Assembly: GCA_963696625.1 (NCBI GenBank)
Contig: CAVOKZ010000033.1
Location: 62,001 to 126,000, forward strand
Source of the DNA: JAWVFN01 sp963696625
GTDB lineage: Bacteria > Actinomycetota > Thermoleophilia > Solirubrobacterales > 70-9
DNA: 64,000 bases
Direction: 5' to 3'
Part shown: piece by piece, positions 9,700 through 19,392 of the stretch
Layout: each line of letters starts with the position of its first letter
Numbering within the stretch: the stretch's first letter is position 1
Program-made: the position numbers and the translations under genes
The notes under the pieces: model-generated
Seen by the model: the letters and a program-made list of their open reading frames with translations, nothing else
What the model was told of the DNA's origin: nothing
Database searches by the model: none

Positions 9700-10914
9700 C
9701 TACGCGAACCCGAAGGTGATCGCGAGGATCGCGTAGACGAAGAGCAGCTGCAGCCCCTCGAGCCAGGTCGACTCGCCTTCATTGGTGACGACATTGGCGA
9801 TCAGCACGGCGATCAGCATCGCGGCGACCTCGAAGCCGTTGAAGACGAGCGGCATCGTGAACGGGCCGAGGAAGAGGCTGGTGAGAACGAGGACGGGCGC
9901 CACGAACAGCGCGACCTGGGCGGCGGAGCCGATCGCGATGTTGACCGCGAGGTCCATCTTGTCCTTGCGCGCGACCAGGACGGCGACCCAATGCTCGGCG
10001 GCGTTGCCGACGATCGCGATCACGATCGCGCCGACGAAGAACTCGCTGACCCCGATCGAATGCGAGGCCTCCTCGATCGAGCCGACGAGGATCTCCGACA
10101 TCAGCCCGACGGCGACGCCGGCGATCGCGAGCATGATCACCGAGCGGCGCACGCTCCAGCCCCAGGTGTCCTCATCCTCCTCGTAAGGCGGATTGAAGAC
10201 GTCGCGGTGGGTCTTGAGCGAGAAGTAGAGGCCGCTGACGTAGCTCGCGATGAGGATGCAGGCGACGATGACCGAGAGGTTCTCGACTGCGCTGCCGAAG
10301 TCGATCAGCTGGGCATCGATGCCGGGCAGCCCGTGGCCCCGAGCCAACTCGAACACCGCCGGCATCACCATCGCGGTGACGGCCAGGAAGAGCATCGAGG
10401 ACTGGGCATTCGCCGACTGGCGCTGGAACTTCTGCTCCTTTCGCCCGATGCCGCCGACGAACATCGCGGCGCCGAGGACGAGCAGGATGTTGCCGAGGAT
10501 CGAACCGACGATCGACGCCTTGACGACCTCGTGCAACCCCTTCTGGAGCGCGAACAGGGCGATGATCAGCTCGGGGGCATTGCCGAAGGTCACATTGAGC
10601 AGCCCGCCGATGCCCGGCCCGGATCGCGCCGCGAGCTCCTCGGTCGCGCGCCCCATCAGCGCCGCGGTCGGGATCACGCCGAGCGCAGAGGTGACGAAGA
10701 CGACGCTCGAGGAGGCGTCGAGGAGCTTGAGGGCGACCGCGATCGGGATGAAGGGGACCAGCACGTAGGGCCAGCCCTGCGGCGTCGCGAGGAAGCCGAG
10801 GCCGGGAAGCGAGATCTTCGGGCGGCGGGGTCGGCGGGGTCGGCGCGGGCGCCGGGGCTTGCGCTCCCTCGGCGGCTCCCCGGCGTCCTTCGACTCGAGC
10901 TTCGGGCGGGCCAT
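9700..10914 (-). CDS. Calcium/proton exchanger (CaCA superfamily, Cax type)
   Basis: A 404-residue antiporter with the duplicated alpha repeats of the CaCA superfamily: GGLLNVTFGNAPELIIALFAL (alpha-1) and IAIVGNAAEHWVAVLVARKDKMDLAVNIAIGSAAQ (alpha-2). Each carries the G-N-A-x-E core that binds cation. About eleven hydrophobic helices and an acidic loop (PYEEDEDTWGW) are visible. The cytoplasmic N-terminus is odd: after MARPKLESKDAGEPPRERK it contains four tandem PRR units. ATG at 10914. The downstream terC gene has its own riboswitch leader. Confidence 0.92.
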   Translation of the reverse strand: MARPKLESKDAGEPPRERKPRRPRRPRRPRRPKISLPGLGFLATPQGWPYVLVPFIPIAVALKLLDASSSVVFVTSALGVIPTAALMGRATEELAARSGPGIGGLLNVTFGNAPELIIALFALQKGLHEVVKASIVGSILGNILLVLGAAMFVGGIGRKEQKFQRQSANAQSSMLFLAVTAMVMPAVFELARGHGLPGIDAQLIDFGSAVENLSVIVACILIASYVSGLYFSLKTHRDVFNPPYEEDEDTWGWSVRRSVIMLAIAGVAVGLMSEILVGSIEEASHSIGVSEFFVGAIVIAIVGNAAEHWVAVLVARKDKMDLAVNIAIGSAAQVALFVAPVLVLTSLFLGPFTMPLVFNGFEVAAMLIAVLIANVVTNEGESTWLEGLQLLFVYAILAITFGFA

Positions 10915-10940
10915 CGCGGCAGCTTAGAGCTGAGGCCCCG

Positions 10941-11966
10941 CTATTGGAGCTGCGAGGCGCAGGCCTGGATCGCGTCCTGGCCGCGGGCCTGGGAGAGGCA
11001 CTCCAGATAGGCGTTGCTCTGAACACCCGAGGGCGGCGTCGGCGTCGGCGTAGCCGAGGCGCCGCCGCCGCTCGGCGCCGCGCCCTGGAGCGCCTGGCCA
11101 AGGCCTGGGGCGTCGAGGCCGTACTTGTCGAGCAGGTTGCTCAGCGGCTCGGCGTTGGCCGGCGCGGTGATCGTCTGCGGCTGGCCGAGGTCGCTGAAGC
11201 CGAGGCTGAACGTGATCGCGATCGAGTCGCCGCCGCCACCGGAAGTCGCCGGCGCGTCGAGGTCGAGGTTGACGTCGAGCTTCTGGAGCTGGTTGGAGTC
11301 CTTGCTCGAATAGACGTCGAAGGTCGCGCTCTTGACCGAGTCGCGGAGCTGCTCGAGCTGGGCCTGGCCCGGCAGCGCCTGGGTCCCGCCCGAGGACTTG
11401 ATCGTGTCGATGAACTTGCCGACGTCGACGTTGCCCGAGATGTGGATCGCGTCCGTCCCGTTGACTTCCTCGGTTCCCTCGTCGGAGAGATCTGCGAACA
11501 ACTGCGAGGTGTCGAAGCCCGGCGACTTCTGCTGCTGGTTCTGCTGCTGGAGGTTGAGGAAGAGCGACTTGAAGTTGTCGAAGGTGGGGCTGTCGACCTC
11601 GTAATCGGTGTTCTGGAAGTTGACGTACGCCTTGTCGCCCGTCGAGACCAGGCCGCCGGCGAAACCGAGATCCTGGCCCCGGCCCTCGATCTTGACGTCG
11701 GCGTCGAGGTCGAACCGGGGGAAGCCGCCGGGGTCGTTCTGGAACGGGCCCTTGACCGTGGCGTCGAGCTTGCTCTCCTGCGAGCCGGTCGCCTCGAGCT
11801 TGAAGCTGACGTCGAGGATCCCGCTCGCATAGTCCTTGCCGCCGGAGAAGGTGTCGTCGATGACCTGCTGCGGGTCCTCGTCTCCGCCTCCCCCTCCGCA
11901 GGCGACGAGGCCGGCGGCGAGCAGGGCGGCGCAGAGCGCCAGGACGATGATCTTGAGGTGGGTCAC
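10941..11966 (-). CDS. Putative lipoprotein, LppX/LprAFG-like
   Basis: A 341-residue secreted lipoprotein from the GTG at 11966. The signal peptide THLKIIVLALCAALLAAGLVAC ends in a lipobox (LVAC), followed by a Gly-rich linker and acidic residues. The mature part (FSGGKDYASGILDVSFKLEATG..., then VNGTDAIHISGNVDVGKFID) resembles the repeated-strand, lipid-carrier-like lipoproteins of actinobacteria (LprA/F/G, LppX). The C-terminus is low-complexity (SGGGASATPTPTPP) and then has a short Cys-containing tail, ECLSQARGQDAIQACASQLQ, that could form one disulfide. The family assignment is by pattern only. Confidence 0.65.
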   Translation of the reverse strand: MTHLKIIVLALCAALLAAGLVACGGGGGDEDPQQVIDDTFSGGKDYASGILDVSFKLEATGSQESKLDATVKGPFQNDPGGFPRFDLDADVKIEGRGQDLGFAGGLVSTGDKAYVNFQNTDYEVDSPTFDNFKSLFLNLQQQNQQQKSPGFDTSQLFADLSDEGTEEVNGTDAIHISGNVDVGKFIDTIKSSGGTQALPGQAQLEQLRDSVKSATFDVYSSKDSNQLQKLDVNLDLDAPATSGGGGDSIAITFSLGFSDLGQPQTITAPANAEPLSNLLDKYGLDAPGLGQALQGAAPSGGGASATPTPTPPSGVQSNAYLECLSQARGQDAIQACASQLQ

Positions 11967-12051
11967 AAGCGGCGGCCAGGGTAGCGCAAGGGTGTTAAGG
12001 CGGGCGCCGTTTCGTGCAGCGCGCCGGCCGGGGTCGCGTATCGTTTTCGCC

Positions 12052-15000
12052 ATGTCGGAGGGGCGCGTTTGCGCAAACTGTGGCGCCGGGAACCCGGAGA
12101 ACGCGAAGTTCTGCATGTCGTGCGGCAAGGGCCTCGCCGCCACCTGTCCGAGCTGCGGGGGGAGTCGCCTCCCAGCGCCAAGTTCTGCATCGATTGCGGC
12201 ACGGCGCTCGAGTTGCGGCCCGCCCCCGCCCCCGCCGCCGCATCCCAGCCCGCCGCGGCGCCGCCCGAGGAGCGCCGCCAGGCGACCGTGCTGTTCGCCG
12301 ATCTCTCCGGCTATACGGCCGCGGCCGAGCAGATGGACCCGGAGGCGGTCAAACAGCTCGTCGACGGCACGCTGCGCCGCCTCGGCGATGAGATCGAGGC
12401 GGCTTCGATCGACAAGTACATCGGCGACAACGTAATGGGAGTGTTCGGCGCCCCGGTCGCCCACGAGGACGACCCCGAGCGCGCCGTGCGCGCCGACCTC
12501 GCGATGCAGGAGGCGATGGAGGAGATCAACCGCACCGGCCGGCGCGAGAACGGCGTCAGCTTCGCCCTGCGGGTCGGGATCAACTCGGGCGAGGTGATGG
12601 CGGGCGCGGTCGGCGGCGACCGCTACACCGTGATCGGCGACGTCGTCAACGTCGCCTCGCGGCTCCAGGACGCGGGCCGGCCCGACTCGGTCACCGTCGG
12701 TGCCGCGACCGTCCGCGCCACTCGCGACGCCGTCGCCTACGACGAGCTCGAGCCGCTCCGGCTCAAGGGCAAGGAGCGCCCGGTTCCGGCGTGGGAGGCC
12801 GTCGAGCTGCTCTCGGCCGGCCCGGGCCGCCGCTTGCCCCTGCGCTCGGAGACGCCGCTGATCGGGCGCGAGAAGGAGAACGAGATGCTCGTCTCGCTGA
12901 TCGAGCGGGTTGAGCGAGAGTCGGCGCCGCACCTGATCACCGTCATCGGCCAGGCGGGAGTCGGCAAGTCCCGCCTGCTTCGCGAGGTGACTTCGACCCT
13001 CGCCGAGTCGAGCGAACCCCCCGAGATCCGCACCGGCCAGTGCCCGCCCTACGGCTCGGGCATCGCCTACTGGGCGCTGGGCGAGGTCATCCGCGAGCAG
13101 TTCGAGATCCTCGACACCGACCAACCCGAGGTCGCCTGGGACAAGCTGCGCAGCGGGGTCGAGGAGCTGATGCGCGAGATCGGCGACCCCGACTCGGGCG
13201 AGCGCAACGCGGCGCTGATCGCCCGCGCGCTCGGCATCGAGCCCCCGACCGACGCCTCGGCCGCCGACGGCGAGGACCCGCAGCGCATGCGCGAAGCCCT
13301 GTTCTCGGCGATCCGCGGCTGCGTCGAGGCCCTGGCTCTGCGCCGCCCGCTGGTGCTCGCGCTCGAGGACATCCACTGGGCCGACGAGGGAATGCTCGAC
13401 CTGATCGAGTACCTCGCCCGCTGGGTGCGGGCGCCGCTGCTGCTCGTTTGCATGGCGCGCGACGAGCTGCTCGAGCGCCGCCCGAACTGGGGCGGCGGCC
13501 GGCGCAACGCGACCTCGATCAGCCTCGAGCCGCTGAGCGCCGACGAAACCCGCGACCTCGTCGCGGCGTTGTTCCCTGACGCCGGCCCGGGGGACGAGGG
13601 CAACGGGCACGGTGTGATCGGCGAGGTCGCCGAGCGCGCCGGGGGCAACCCGCTGTTCGCCGAGGAGATGGTCAACCGCCTGATCGAGGAGGGCTCGGGC
13701 GGCGCCGACGCACTGCCGGGCACGGTGCAATCGCTGCTCGCGGCGCGTCTCGACTCGCTCGAGCGAATCGAGCGCCTGCTGCTCCAGCACGCCGCCGTCG
13801 TCGGCCAGTACTTCTGGGTCGGCTCGCTCGAGCGGACCGCCGAGGAGGAGGGCCTCGACCTCGCCGCGATCCTCGACTCGCTCCAGGACAAGGACATGCT
13901 GGTGCCGAGCGCCGGCAGCCGTCTGGCCGGCGAGCGCGAGTTCGCGTTCAAGCACGTACTGATCCGCGACGTCGCCTACGGGATGCTGCCCAAGTCGGTG
14001 CGCTGCCGGAAGCACGAGCAGGTCGGCGCCTTCATCTCAGAGCGTGCCGGCGAGCGCGCCGACGCCGTGGTCGGGCTCGTCGCCGAGCACTACGCGCGGG
14101 CCGCCAGCCTCGGCGCTGAGACCAACCTCGGCCCCGACGAGCTCAGCCGCCTGCGGGCCGAGGCGATGGAGCACCTCGAAGAAGCCGGCGACGCCGCCGC
14201 GGCGCTTTATTCCAACGCCGAGGCGCTCGAGCGCTACACCCGGGCGCACGAGATCGCCCGCGAGTCCGACCCCGCAGCCAAGGCGCGGATCGGCGAGAAG
14301 GAGGGCGACGTGGCGCTGCGGATCGGCCGCGTCGACCCGGCCGTCGAGGTCTGGCTCGAATGCCTCGCCTACCACCGCGGCGAGGAGAGCCTGGAGCGGG
14401 TCGGCGACCTTCATCGCAAGATCGGCGCCGGGCTCTGGACCAAGGGCGAGCGCCAGGCCTCGATCGACCACTACCAGAAGGGGATCGACCTGCTCAAGGA
14501 CGGGCCGCCCTGTCTCGAGCTGGTGAGGCTCTACGAGGAGGCCGCCTCCCTCTACATGCACACCGGCGACAACATGCTCGCGATCTACGCCTCCGAGAAG
14601 GCGCTGCGCCTCGCCGAGCGGCTCGACGAGGCCCGGGCCGCGAGCCGCGCCCACGGAATCTTCGGCCGCGTCTTCGGCCGCATCGGCGACGCCGAGAAGG
14701 CTCGCGAGAACCTCGAGCGCTCGGTCGAGCTCGCCCGCGGCTCCGACCGCGGCGAGGCGGTCCGGGCGCTGCTGACTCTCGGCTACCACCTCGACGCTTC
14801 CGAGGCCGACTACGACGGTGCGACCGCCGCCTACCGCGAGGCGCTCGACCTCGCGATCGAGCTCGGCGACCTCCCGGCCCAGGTCGAGCTGCACGCCGCG
14901 CTCGCCGAGCTCGCTGTGACCCGCGCCGACTGGGAGGAGGCCGCACACGCGACCGACGCCGGCACCGAGCTCGCCGAGCGCGAGGGGCTGACCGGCAAGG

Positions 15001-15587
15001 CCTGCTTCCCGCTTGTGATCCGCGCCGCCCTGGCCTGGCGCGACGCCGAGTGGGAACAGGCGGCATCCGCGTGCCGGCGCGCCCACGAGCTCGGCGAGCA
15101 GGTCGGGCGCTCGGAGATCGCCTTCGCCGCCCTCTACTGGCTCGCCGCCGTGCTCCGCGACTCGGGCGACTACGCCGGCGCCGAGTCAGAGCTCGCCCGC
15201 GCGCTCGACCTCTGCGAGCGCGCCGGCCTCATCCCCCAGTCGCTCGAGGCGACCACCGCCCGCGCCGTGGCGCTCGCCCTCGCCGGCCGCGGCGCCGCCG
15301 CGGAGGCCAAGCGCCTCACCGAGCGCCTCAGCTTCCCGATCGGCGAAGCGGCCACCGGCGAGGCGACCGGTGCGGCCGCCGAGAACGCGGCCGAGGGCGC
15401 GGAGCTCCTCGCCCTCGCGGCCGACGAGTGGGAGAAGCTCGGCCGGCCGCTCGACGCCGCCCGCTGCCTCGCGCACCGCGCAAGGCGCCTCGAGGAGGCC
15501 GGCGCCGAGGAGGCCGGCGCCGCTCGCTCCGACGCAGAGCGCCGCCGGCAGGAGCTTGGGCTCGGCGCCCATACGATCCCCGCATGA
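12052..15587 (+). CDS. Zinc-ribbon / class III adenylate cyclase / AAA ATPase / TPR regulator, with frameshift at 12157-12162
   Basis: A giant signalling protein of ~1178 residues once one base is restored. From the ATG at 12052 there are two zinc ribbons (C7-x2-C10 with C21-x2-C24; C32-x2-C35 with C46-x2-C49). A class III nucleotidyl cyclase domain follows (~75-250), with metal Asp in VLFADLSGYT (D84) and IDKYIGDN (D126) and VNVASRLQ. Next is an AAA/STAND ATPase with Walker A GQAGVGKS (~300) and Walker B LVLALEDIHWAD (~435), then TPR-like helices to the end. The two zinc ribbons are split: TGCGGGGGGAGT has six Gs, and seven would keep frame. Without correction, the +1-frame product ends soon after and the main frame would need an internal start. 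Sequencing error, slippage or a true break are all possible. Its stop overlaps the DUF2203 start (ATGA). Confidence 0.85.
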
Positions 15588-15985
15588 GCGACGAGTTCCC
15601 CCGGCTCCTCCACGAACGCCACTACACCCGCGAGCAGGCCAACGAGCTGCTGCCGCGGATCGAGCCGATGCTGGTCAAGCTGCGCGAGGAGCGCGACCGC
15701 CTCACCGACCAAGAGGCGCACGAAGCGCTGTCCGAGGCCGCGCCGACCAACGGCGGCGGTGACCCCGGCGTCCAGGTCGGCGAGGCGTTTCTCGAGGTGC
15801 AGCGGCTGATCGCGGCGCTGAGCGCAGCGGCGATCGTCGTCCGCGACGTCGACCGCGGGCTGATCGACTTCCCGAGCTTGATCGACGGCCGCGAGGTCTA
15901 TCTCTGCTGGCAGCTCGGCGAGGACTCGGTCGACTACTGGCACGACCTCGACGGCGGCTATGGCGGGCGACAGCCGCTCGATTGA
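15584..15985 (+). CDS. DUF2203-family protein
   Basis: A 133-residue protein of the DUF2203 family: YTREQANELLPRIEPMLVKLREERDRL at the N-terminus and a C-terminal region VVRDVDRGLIDFPSLIDGREVYLCWQLGEDSVDYWHD. The conserved GLIDFP and WxxGE-like segments are family hallmarks. Biochemical function unknown. The ATG at 15584 overlaps the stop of the cyclase gene (ATGA), indicating translational coupling. Its 3' end overlaps the next membrane-protein gene by 26 bp. Confidence 0.85.
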   Translation: MSDEFPRLLHERHYTREQANELLPRIEPMLVKLREERDRLTDQEAHEALSEAAPTNGGGDPGVQVGEAFLEVQRLIAALSAAAIVVRDVDRGLIDFPSLIDGREVYLCWQLGEDSVDYWHDLDGGYGGRQPLD

Positions 15986-16490
15986 AGAGAGGGTCGCCCG
16001 CCGGGTCGGCCGCGCGGTGCGCCGCATGGGCCCGAGCGAGCGGCTCGCCGGCACCGGCGCGATCGTGGCCGCCGGCAGCCTGCTGCTGCCCTGGTATGGA
16101 GCGCCGATCGCCAGCGACCTGGTCAAGACCGGCTTCGGGGCGTTCACCTTCGCGACCGCGGCGATGCTGCTCACGGTTGGAGCCACCCTCTACCTCGTCC
16201 TGGAGGTGGGCGATGGATACCGGCCGCCGCGCCCGCTGACGGTCGGCACCCTGCTGATCGCCGCCGGCGCCTGGATGGCGCTGACCATCGTCTTCCAGAT
16301 GTTCGACCGGCCTTCGTTCGACCTCGCCGACGTCGACGACGACTACGAGGTGCGCTACGGCGCCTTCGTCGCCCTCGGCGGGGCTGCGGCCATAATCCTC
16401 GCGGGCACCCGGCGCCGCGTGCGCGAGGCGGCGGGACACGCCGCCCACGTCGACGTCGACGACGACGTCGATCTCGGCGAGGACGACTAA
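15960..16490 (+). CDS. Hypothetical four-helix membrane protein
   Basis: A 176-residue protein with a basic N-terminus (RVARRVGRAVRRMG). Hydrophobic segments are near residues 30-45, 56-80, 92-112 and 130-148. The acidic C-terminus (HVDVDDDVDLGEDD) is short and low-complexity. The pattern GTGAIVAAGSLLLPWYGAP is reminiscent of small DUF-type actinobacterial membrane proteins, but I do not recognise the family. The start at 15960 overlaps the DUF2203 gene by 26 bp and the stop is 3 bp before the APC permease start, so the genes form one transcription unit. Confidence 0.7.
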   Translation: MAGDSRSIEERVARRVGRAVRRMGPSERLAGTGAIVAAGSLLLPWYGAPIASDLVKTGFGAFTFATAAMLLTVGATLYLVLEVGDGYRPPRPLTVGTLLIAAGAWMALTIVFQMFDRPSFDLADVDDDYEVRYGAFVALGGAAAIILAGTRRRVREAAGHAAHVDVDDDVDLGEDD

Positions 16491-16493
16491 AGC

Positions 16494-17849
16494 GTGCTGA
16501 CCGAGGCGTTTCGCAGGTGGCGGGTCCACCTCTTCGTCGCCTTCGCCTTCACCGTGATGGCCGACCCCGTGTCCTCGGTCGCCTACGCGATCGAGGCCGC
16601 GCTGCGCCACCTCGACGGCGATCCGGCGAGCCTGTTCGCGACGATGGCGCTCGTACTGGCGATCATCGCCGTCGTCGCGGCGACCTATCACCAGCTGATC
16701 GGCCGGTTCCCCGGTGGCGGCGGCGGCCCCGAAGGGGTCGCCGCCGCCTTCGGCGAGGGCTGGGCGTTCGTTCCACTCGGGGCCCTGCTCGTCGACTTCA
16801 CGCTCACGGTTGCGGTCAGCTGCGCCGCCGCCTCCTCGGCCGTGATCGCGTACCGCCCCGAGCTCGCCTCGGCCCGCATCGTGATCGCGGTGGGCCTCGC
16901 GGCGGCGGTCGCGACCGGCGTTCTGGCGGGACATCGCGGAAGGATCGGCTTCGCGATCGCAACCCAGGCGTTCATCCTGCTGACCATCGTGATCATCGCC
17001 CAGGGCGCATTCGCCGATCCGGTACCCGGGTCAGGCCCCGCTGAAGGCGCCGGCGCATCGCTGGTCGCCGACCTCTCGTTCGCACCGATGCTGCTGGCAA
17101 TGCCTCTGGGGATGGCGCTCGCGACCGGGGTCGAGGCGCCCTCGAATGCGATCGCCCAGCTGCCCCAGCTCGACGACGCCGGTCGCCGCATGTTCGGGCG
17201 CGTGACCCTGTGGCTGATGGTGGCCATCGTCGCCTCGCTGACATTCGGGCTGACGATCGTGACAGTCGTCCTCGGCGTCGGTCTCCCCAGCGGCGACTCG
17301 ACGCTGTTGGCCGGCGTCGCCCGTCAGGCGACGGGCGGGGGCGCGATGTTCGCGACCTTCCAGGCGCTCAGCGCCCTGCTCCTGCTCGCCGCGGCGGCGT
17401 CGTCCTATCTGGCGGGCTCCGGGGTGCTGAAGGCCCTGGCGCTGCTCGGCTCCGACGGTGCCGGGCTGTTGCCGCGGCGCTTCGGCCGAGTCAACGCCTT
17501 CCTTGTGCCGCAGTGGGGCGTCGCGGCGGTGTTCGGCGCCGCGGCCGTGATCATCGTCGCGGGCGGTGGCCACGAGCAAGAGCTCGTCCAGTTCTATGCC
17601 GTCTCCGTCTTTGCGAGCTTTCTCGCGGCGACCCTCGGCTGCGCCCGGCTCTCGCTGACCGACGGCCGCCCCGTCGCCGCGTCGGTCAACGTGCTCGGGG
17701 CCGCGCTCGTCGCGCTCGTTCTCGGTCTCAACCTGACCCGCCTCGACTCGGTGATTGCTCTCTCCGCGTCCGGCCTCCTCGCGCTTCTGCTCTGGCGCTC
17801 GTGGGTCGCGCGAGGGCGTCCCGGCGGTGTCGTGGAAGCCGTGCGCTGA
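16494..17849 (+). CDS. APC-superfamily amino acid permease-like transporter
   Basis: A 451-residue polytopic transporter from the GTG at 16494. About twelve hydrophobic segments are seen. The N-terminal FTVMADPVSSVAYAIEAALR matches the unwound helix 1 region of APC permeases (usually G-x-G/S-S-x-x-Y). FPGGGGGPEGVAAAFGEGWAFVPLGALLVDFTLTVAVS matches helix 3 of the APC/KUP-like group. The likely role is secondary uptake of an amino acid, amine or cation; the substrate is not deducible. It is followed 16 bp later by the ZIP transporter gene. Confidence 0.75.
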   Translation: MLTEAFRRWRVHLFVAFAFTVMADPVSSVAYAIEAALRHLDGDPASLFATMALVLAIIAVVAATYHQLIGRFPGGGGGPEGVAAAFGEGWAFVPLGALLVDFTLTVAVSCAAASSAVIAYRPELASARIVIAVGLAAAVATGVLAGHRGRIGFAIATQAFILLTIVIIAQGAFADPVPGSGPAEGAGASLVADLSFAPMLLAMPLGMALATGVEAPSNAIAQLPQLDDAGRRMFGRVTLWLMVAIVASLTFGLTIVTVVLGVGLPSGDSTLLAGVARQATGGGAMFATFQALSALLLLAAAASSYLAGSGVLKALALLGSDGAGLLPRRFGRVNAFLVPQWGVAAVFGAAAVIIVAGGGHEQELVQFYAVSVFASFLAATLGCARLSLTDGRPVAASVNVLGAALVALVLGLNLTRLDSVIALSASGLLALLLWRSWVARGRPGGVVEAVR

Positions 17850-17865
17850 GCGACCGGGGACGCCG

Positions 17866-18606
17866 ATGCCGACGCTGCTCCTGCTCGCCACGCTGACGAC
17901 GCTCGCCACCGGGCTCGGGGCGATCCCGGTCTTCCTCCTCGGCGAGCGCGCGGAAGCTTGGCAGCCGGCGATGTGGGGCGTGGCCGCCGGCGTAATGGTG
18001 GCCGCCTCGATTGCGGGCCTGCTGCTGCCCGCCCTCGATGAGGGCTCGGTGGCGCTCGTCGGCGCCGGACTCGCGACCGGCGCCCTGTTTCTCGTCCTCG
18101 TCCGCGCGAGGCTCGCCCGCTCTCCCGACATCGCGATCGGCAGCCTGCGGGGGGCCGACGTCCGCACGGCGATCCTGGTCTTCACGGTGCTGACCGTGCA
18201 CAGCCTCCCCGAGGGGACTGGCGCTCGGTACCGCCTATGCGTCGGGCATCTCCGGACTCGGCGCCTACGTCTTCGCGGCGATCGCGCTGCAGAACATCCC
18301 CGAGGGAACCAGCGTCGCGATCCCGATGGCCGACGCCGGGTTCAGCCGCCGCCAGCAGTTCGCCGGCGCAGTGCTGACAAGCGCGCCGCAGCCGCTGGGC
18401 GCGGCGATCGCCTACGTCGCCGTCGAAACGGTCGAGGACCTGCTCCCGTTCTCGTTCGGCTTCGCAGCCGGGCCATGCTGGGGCTCGTCGTCTCCGACAT
18501 GCTTCCCCGGACCCTGACTCCCGGCAACCGCACGCTCGGCTTCGTGGGACTCGCCGCCGGCGCGATCGTGATGGTCGGCCTCAGCCTCGTGCTCGACGTC
18601 CGCTAG
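17866..18606 (+). pseudogene. ZIP-family metal transporter with two compensating frame breaks
   Basis: Both ends are in one frame: MPTLLLLATLTTLATGLGAIP...VLTVHSLPEG and AMLGLVVSDMLPRTLTP...SLVLDVR. The middle ~85 residues in that frame are arginine-rich nonsense. The adjacent frame of the same DNA supplies the missing ZIP core, LALGTAYASGISGLGAYVFA and ALQNIPEGTSVAIPMADAGF, with the second H/N-x-x-PEG metal site. A base gained near 18219 (GAGGGGACTGGC) and a base lost near 18473 (GCCGGGCCATG) explain it. The overall length stays in frame. As read, the transporter would lack its metal-binding helices 4-5. It is either a decaying gene or two consensus errors. Confidence 0.75.
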
Positions 18607-18617
18607 CTTCTCCGCCG

Positions 18618-19390
18618 ATGCCTGGCCCCGTCATCACCGGCTACGACGAGCGCGACCAGAGCCGCACCGCGCTGGCGCTCGGCTCGTGGCTCGCCCCCTT
18701 GCTCGGCGTCCCGCTCAAGGCCGTCTACGTCGGCGGCGGCGAGCCGCCGGAACCGCCGGAGGGGATCGGGCGGGTCGAGGTCGAGGCGGTCGAGGCGGGA
18801 TCGGCGTCAGAGGGGCTGTTGCGCGCCGCCGCGGCCGAGGACGCGAGCGCGATCGTCGTCGGCTCGTCTGACCGCGGACGCATCGGAAGGGTCTTCCCCG
18901 GCAGCACCGCGGTCCGGGTGATCCACGGAACGGATTTGCCCGTCGCGATCGCGACTCGCGGATCCGCCGAGAAGAACATGGGCCGCGCGCGGGTGATCGC
19001 GGTCGGCTACGACACCTCGCCCGAGGCGAAAGCGGCGCTCCAGTTCGCAGCCAAGCTCGGGGACCCCGAGCACGCGGCGCTGCGGGTGATAACCGTCGAT
19101 CCAGGGGTCGCGCCGGGGGAGGACACGGGGGTCACGTCCCTGCGCAAGCAGCTCAAGGACGAGCTCCACGAGACGGTGCGCTCGCTGCCCGAGGAGCTCC
19201 GGGCCGAGCCCCGCTTTCGCAGCGGCGGCAACATCGCCGGGATCCTCGCGGAGGAATCCAGCTCGGCGTCGATCTCATGGTCGTCGGCTCGCGCGGGCTA
19301 GGGCCTCGCGGCTCGGCCGTTCTCGGCAGCGTCTCGCAGCGGCTCGCCGAGACTGCGGCGTGCCCGGTGGTGATCGTCCCCCACCGCTAG
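18618..19390 (+). pseudogene. Tandem universal stress protein, frameshifted near the end
   Basis: Two UspA domains. The first has VITGYDERDQSRTALALGSWLA and a degenerate end AIVVGSSDRGRIGRVFPGSTAVRVIHGTDLPVAIA; the second has VIAVGYDTSPEAKAALQFAAKL. The frame stops early at 19301 after ILAEESS. One missing base near 19259 would restore QLGVDLMVVGSRG, then GSAVLGSVSQRLAETAACPVVIVPH, the nucleotide-binding end of the second domain, to the TAG at 19390 (~257 residues). The reading frame is intact for 227 residues, so a truncated product is possible. It is 12 bp after the ZIP gene. Confidence 0.75.
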
Positions 19391-19392
19391 AT

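Noticed and set aside
10800..10870. A functional tandem repeat locus in the (PRR)4 stretch of the cation exchanger
   Set aside because: The repeat is short, falls in a disordered basic tail and looks like ordinary codon-slippage variation.
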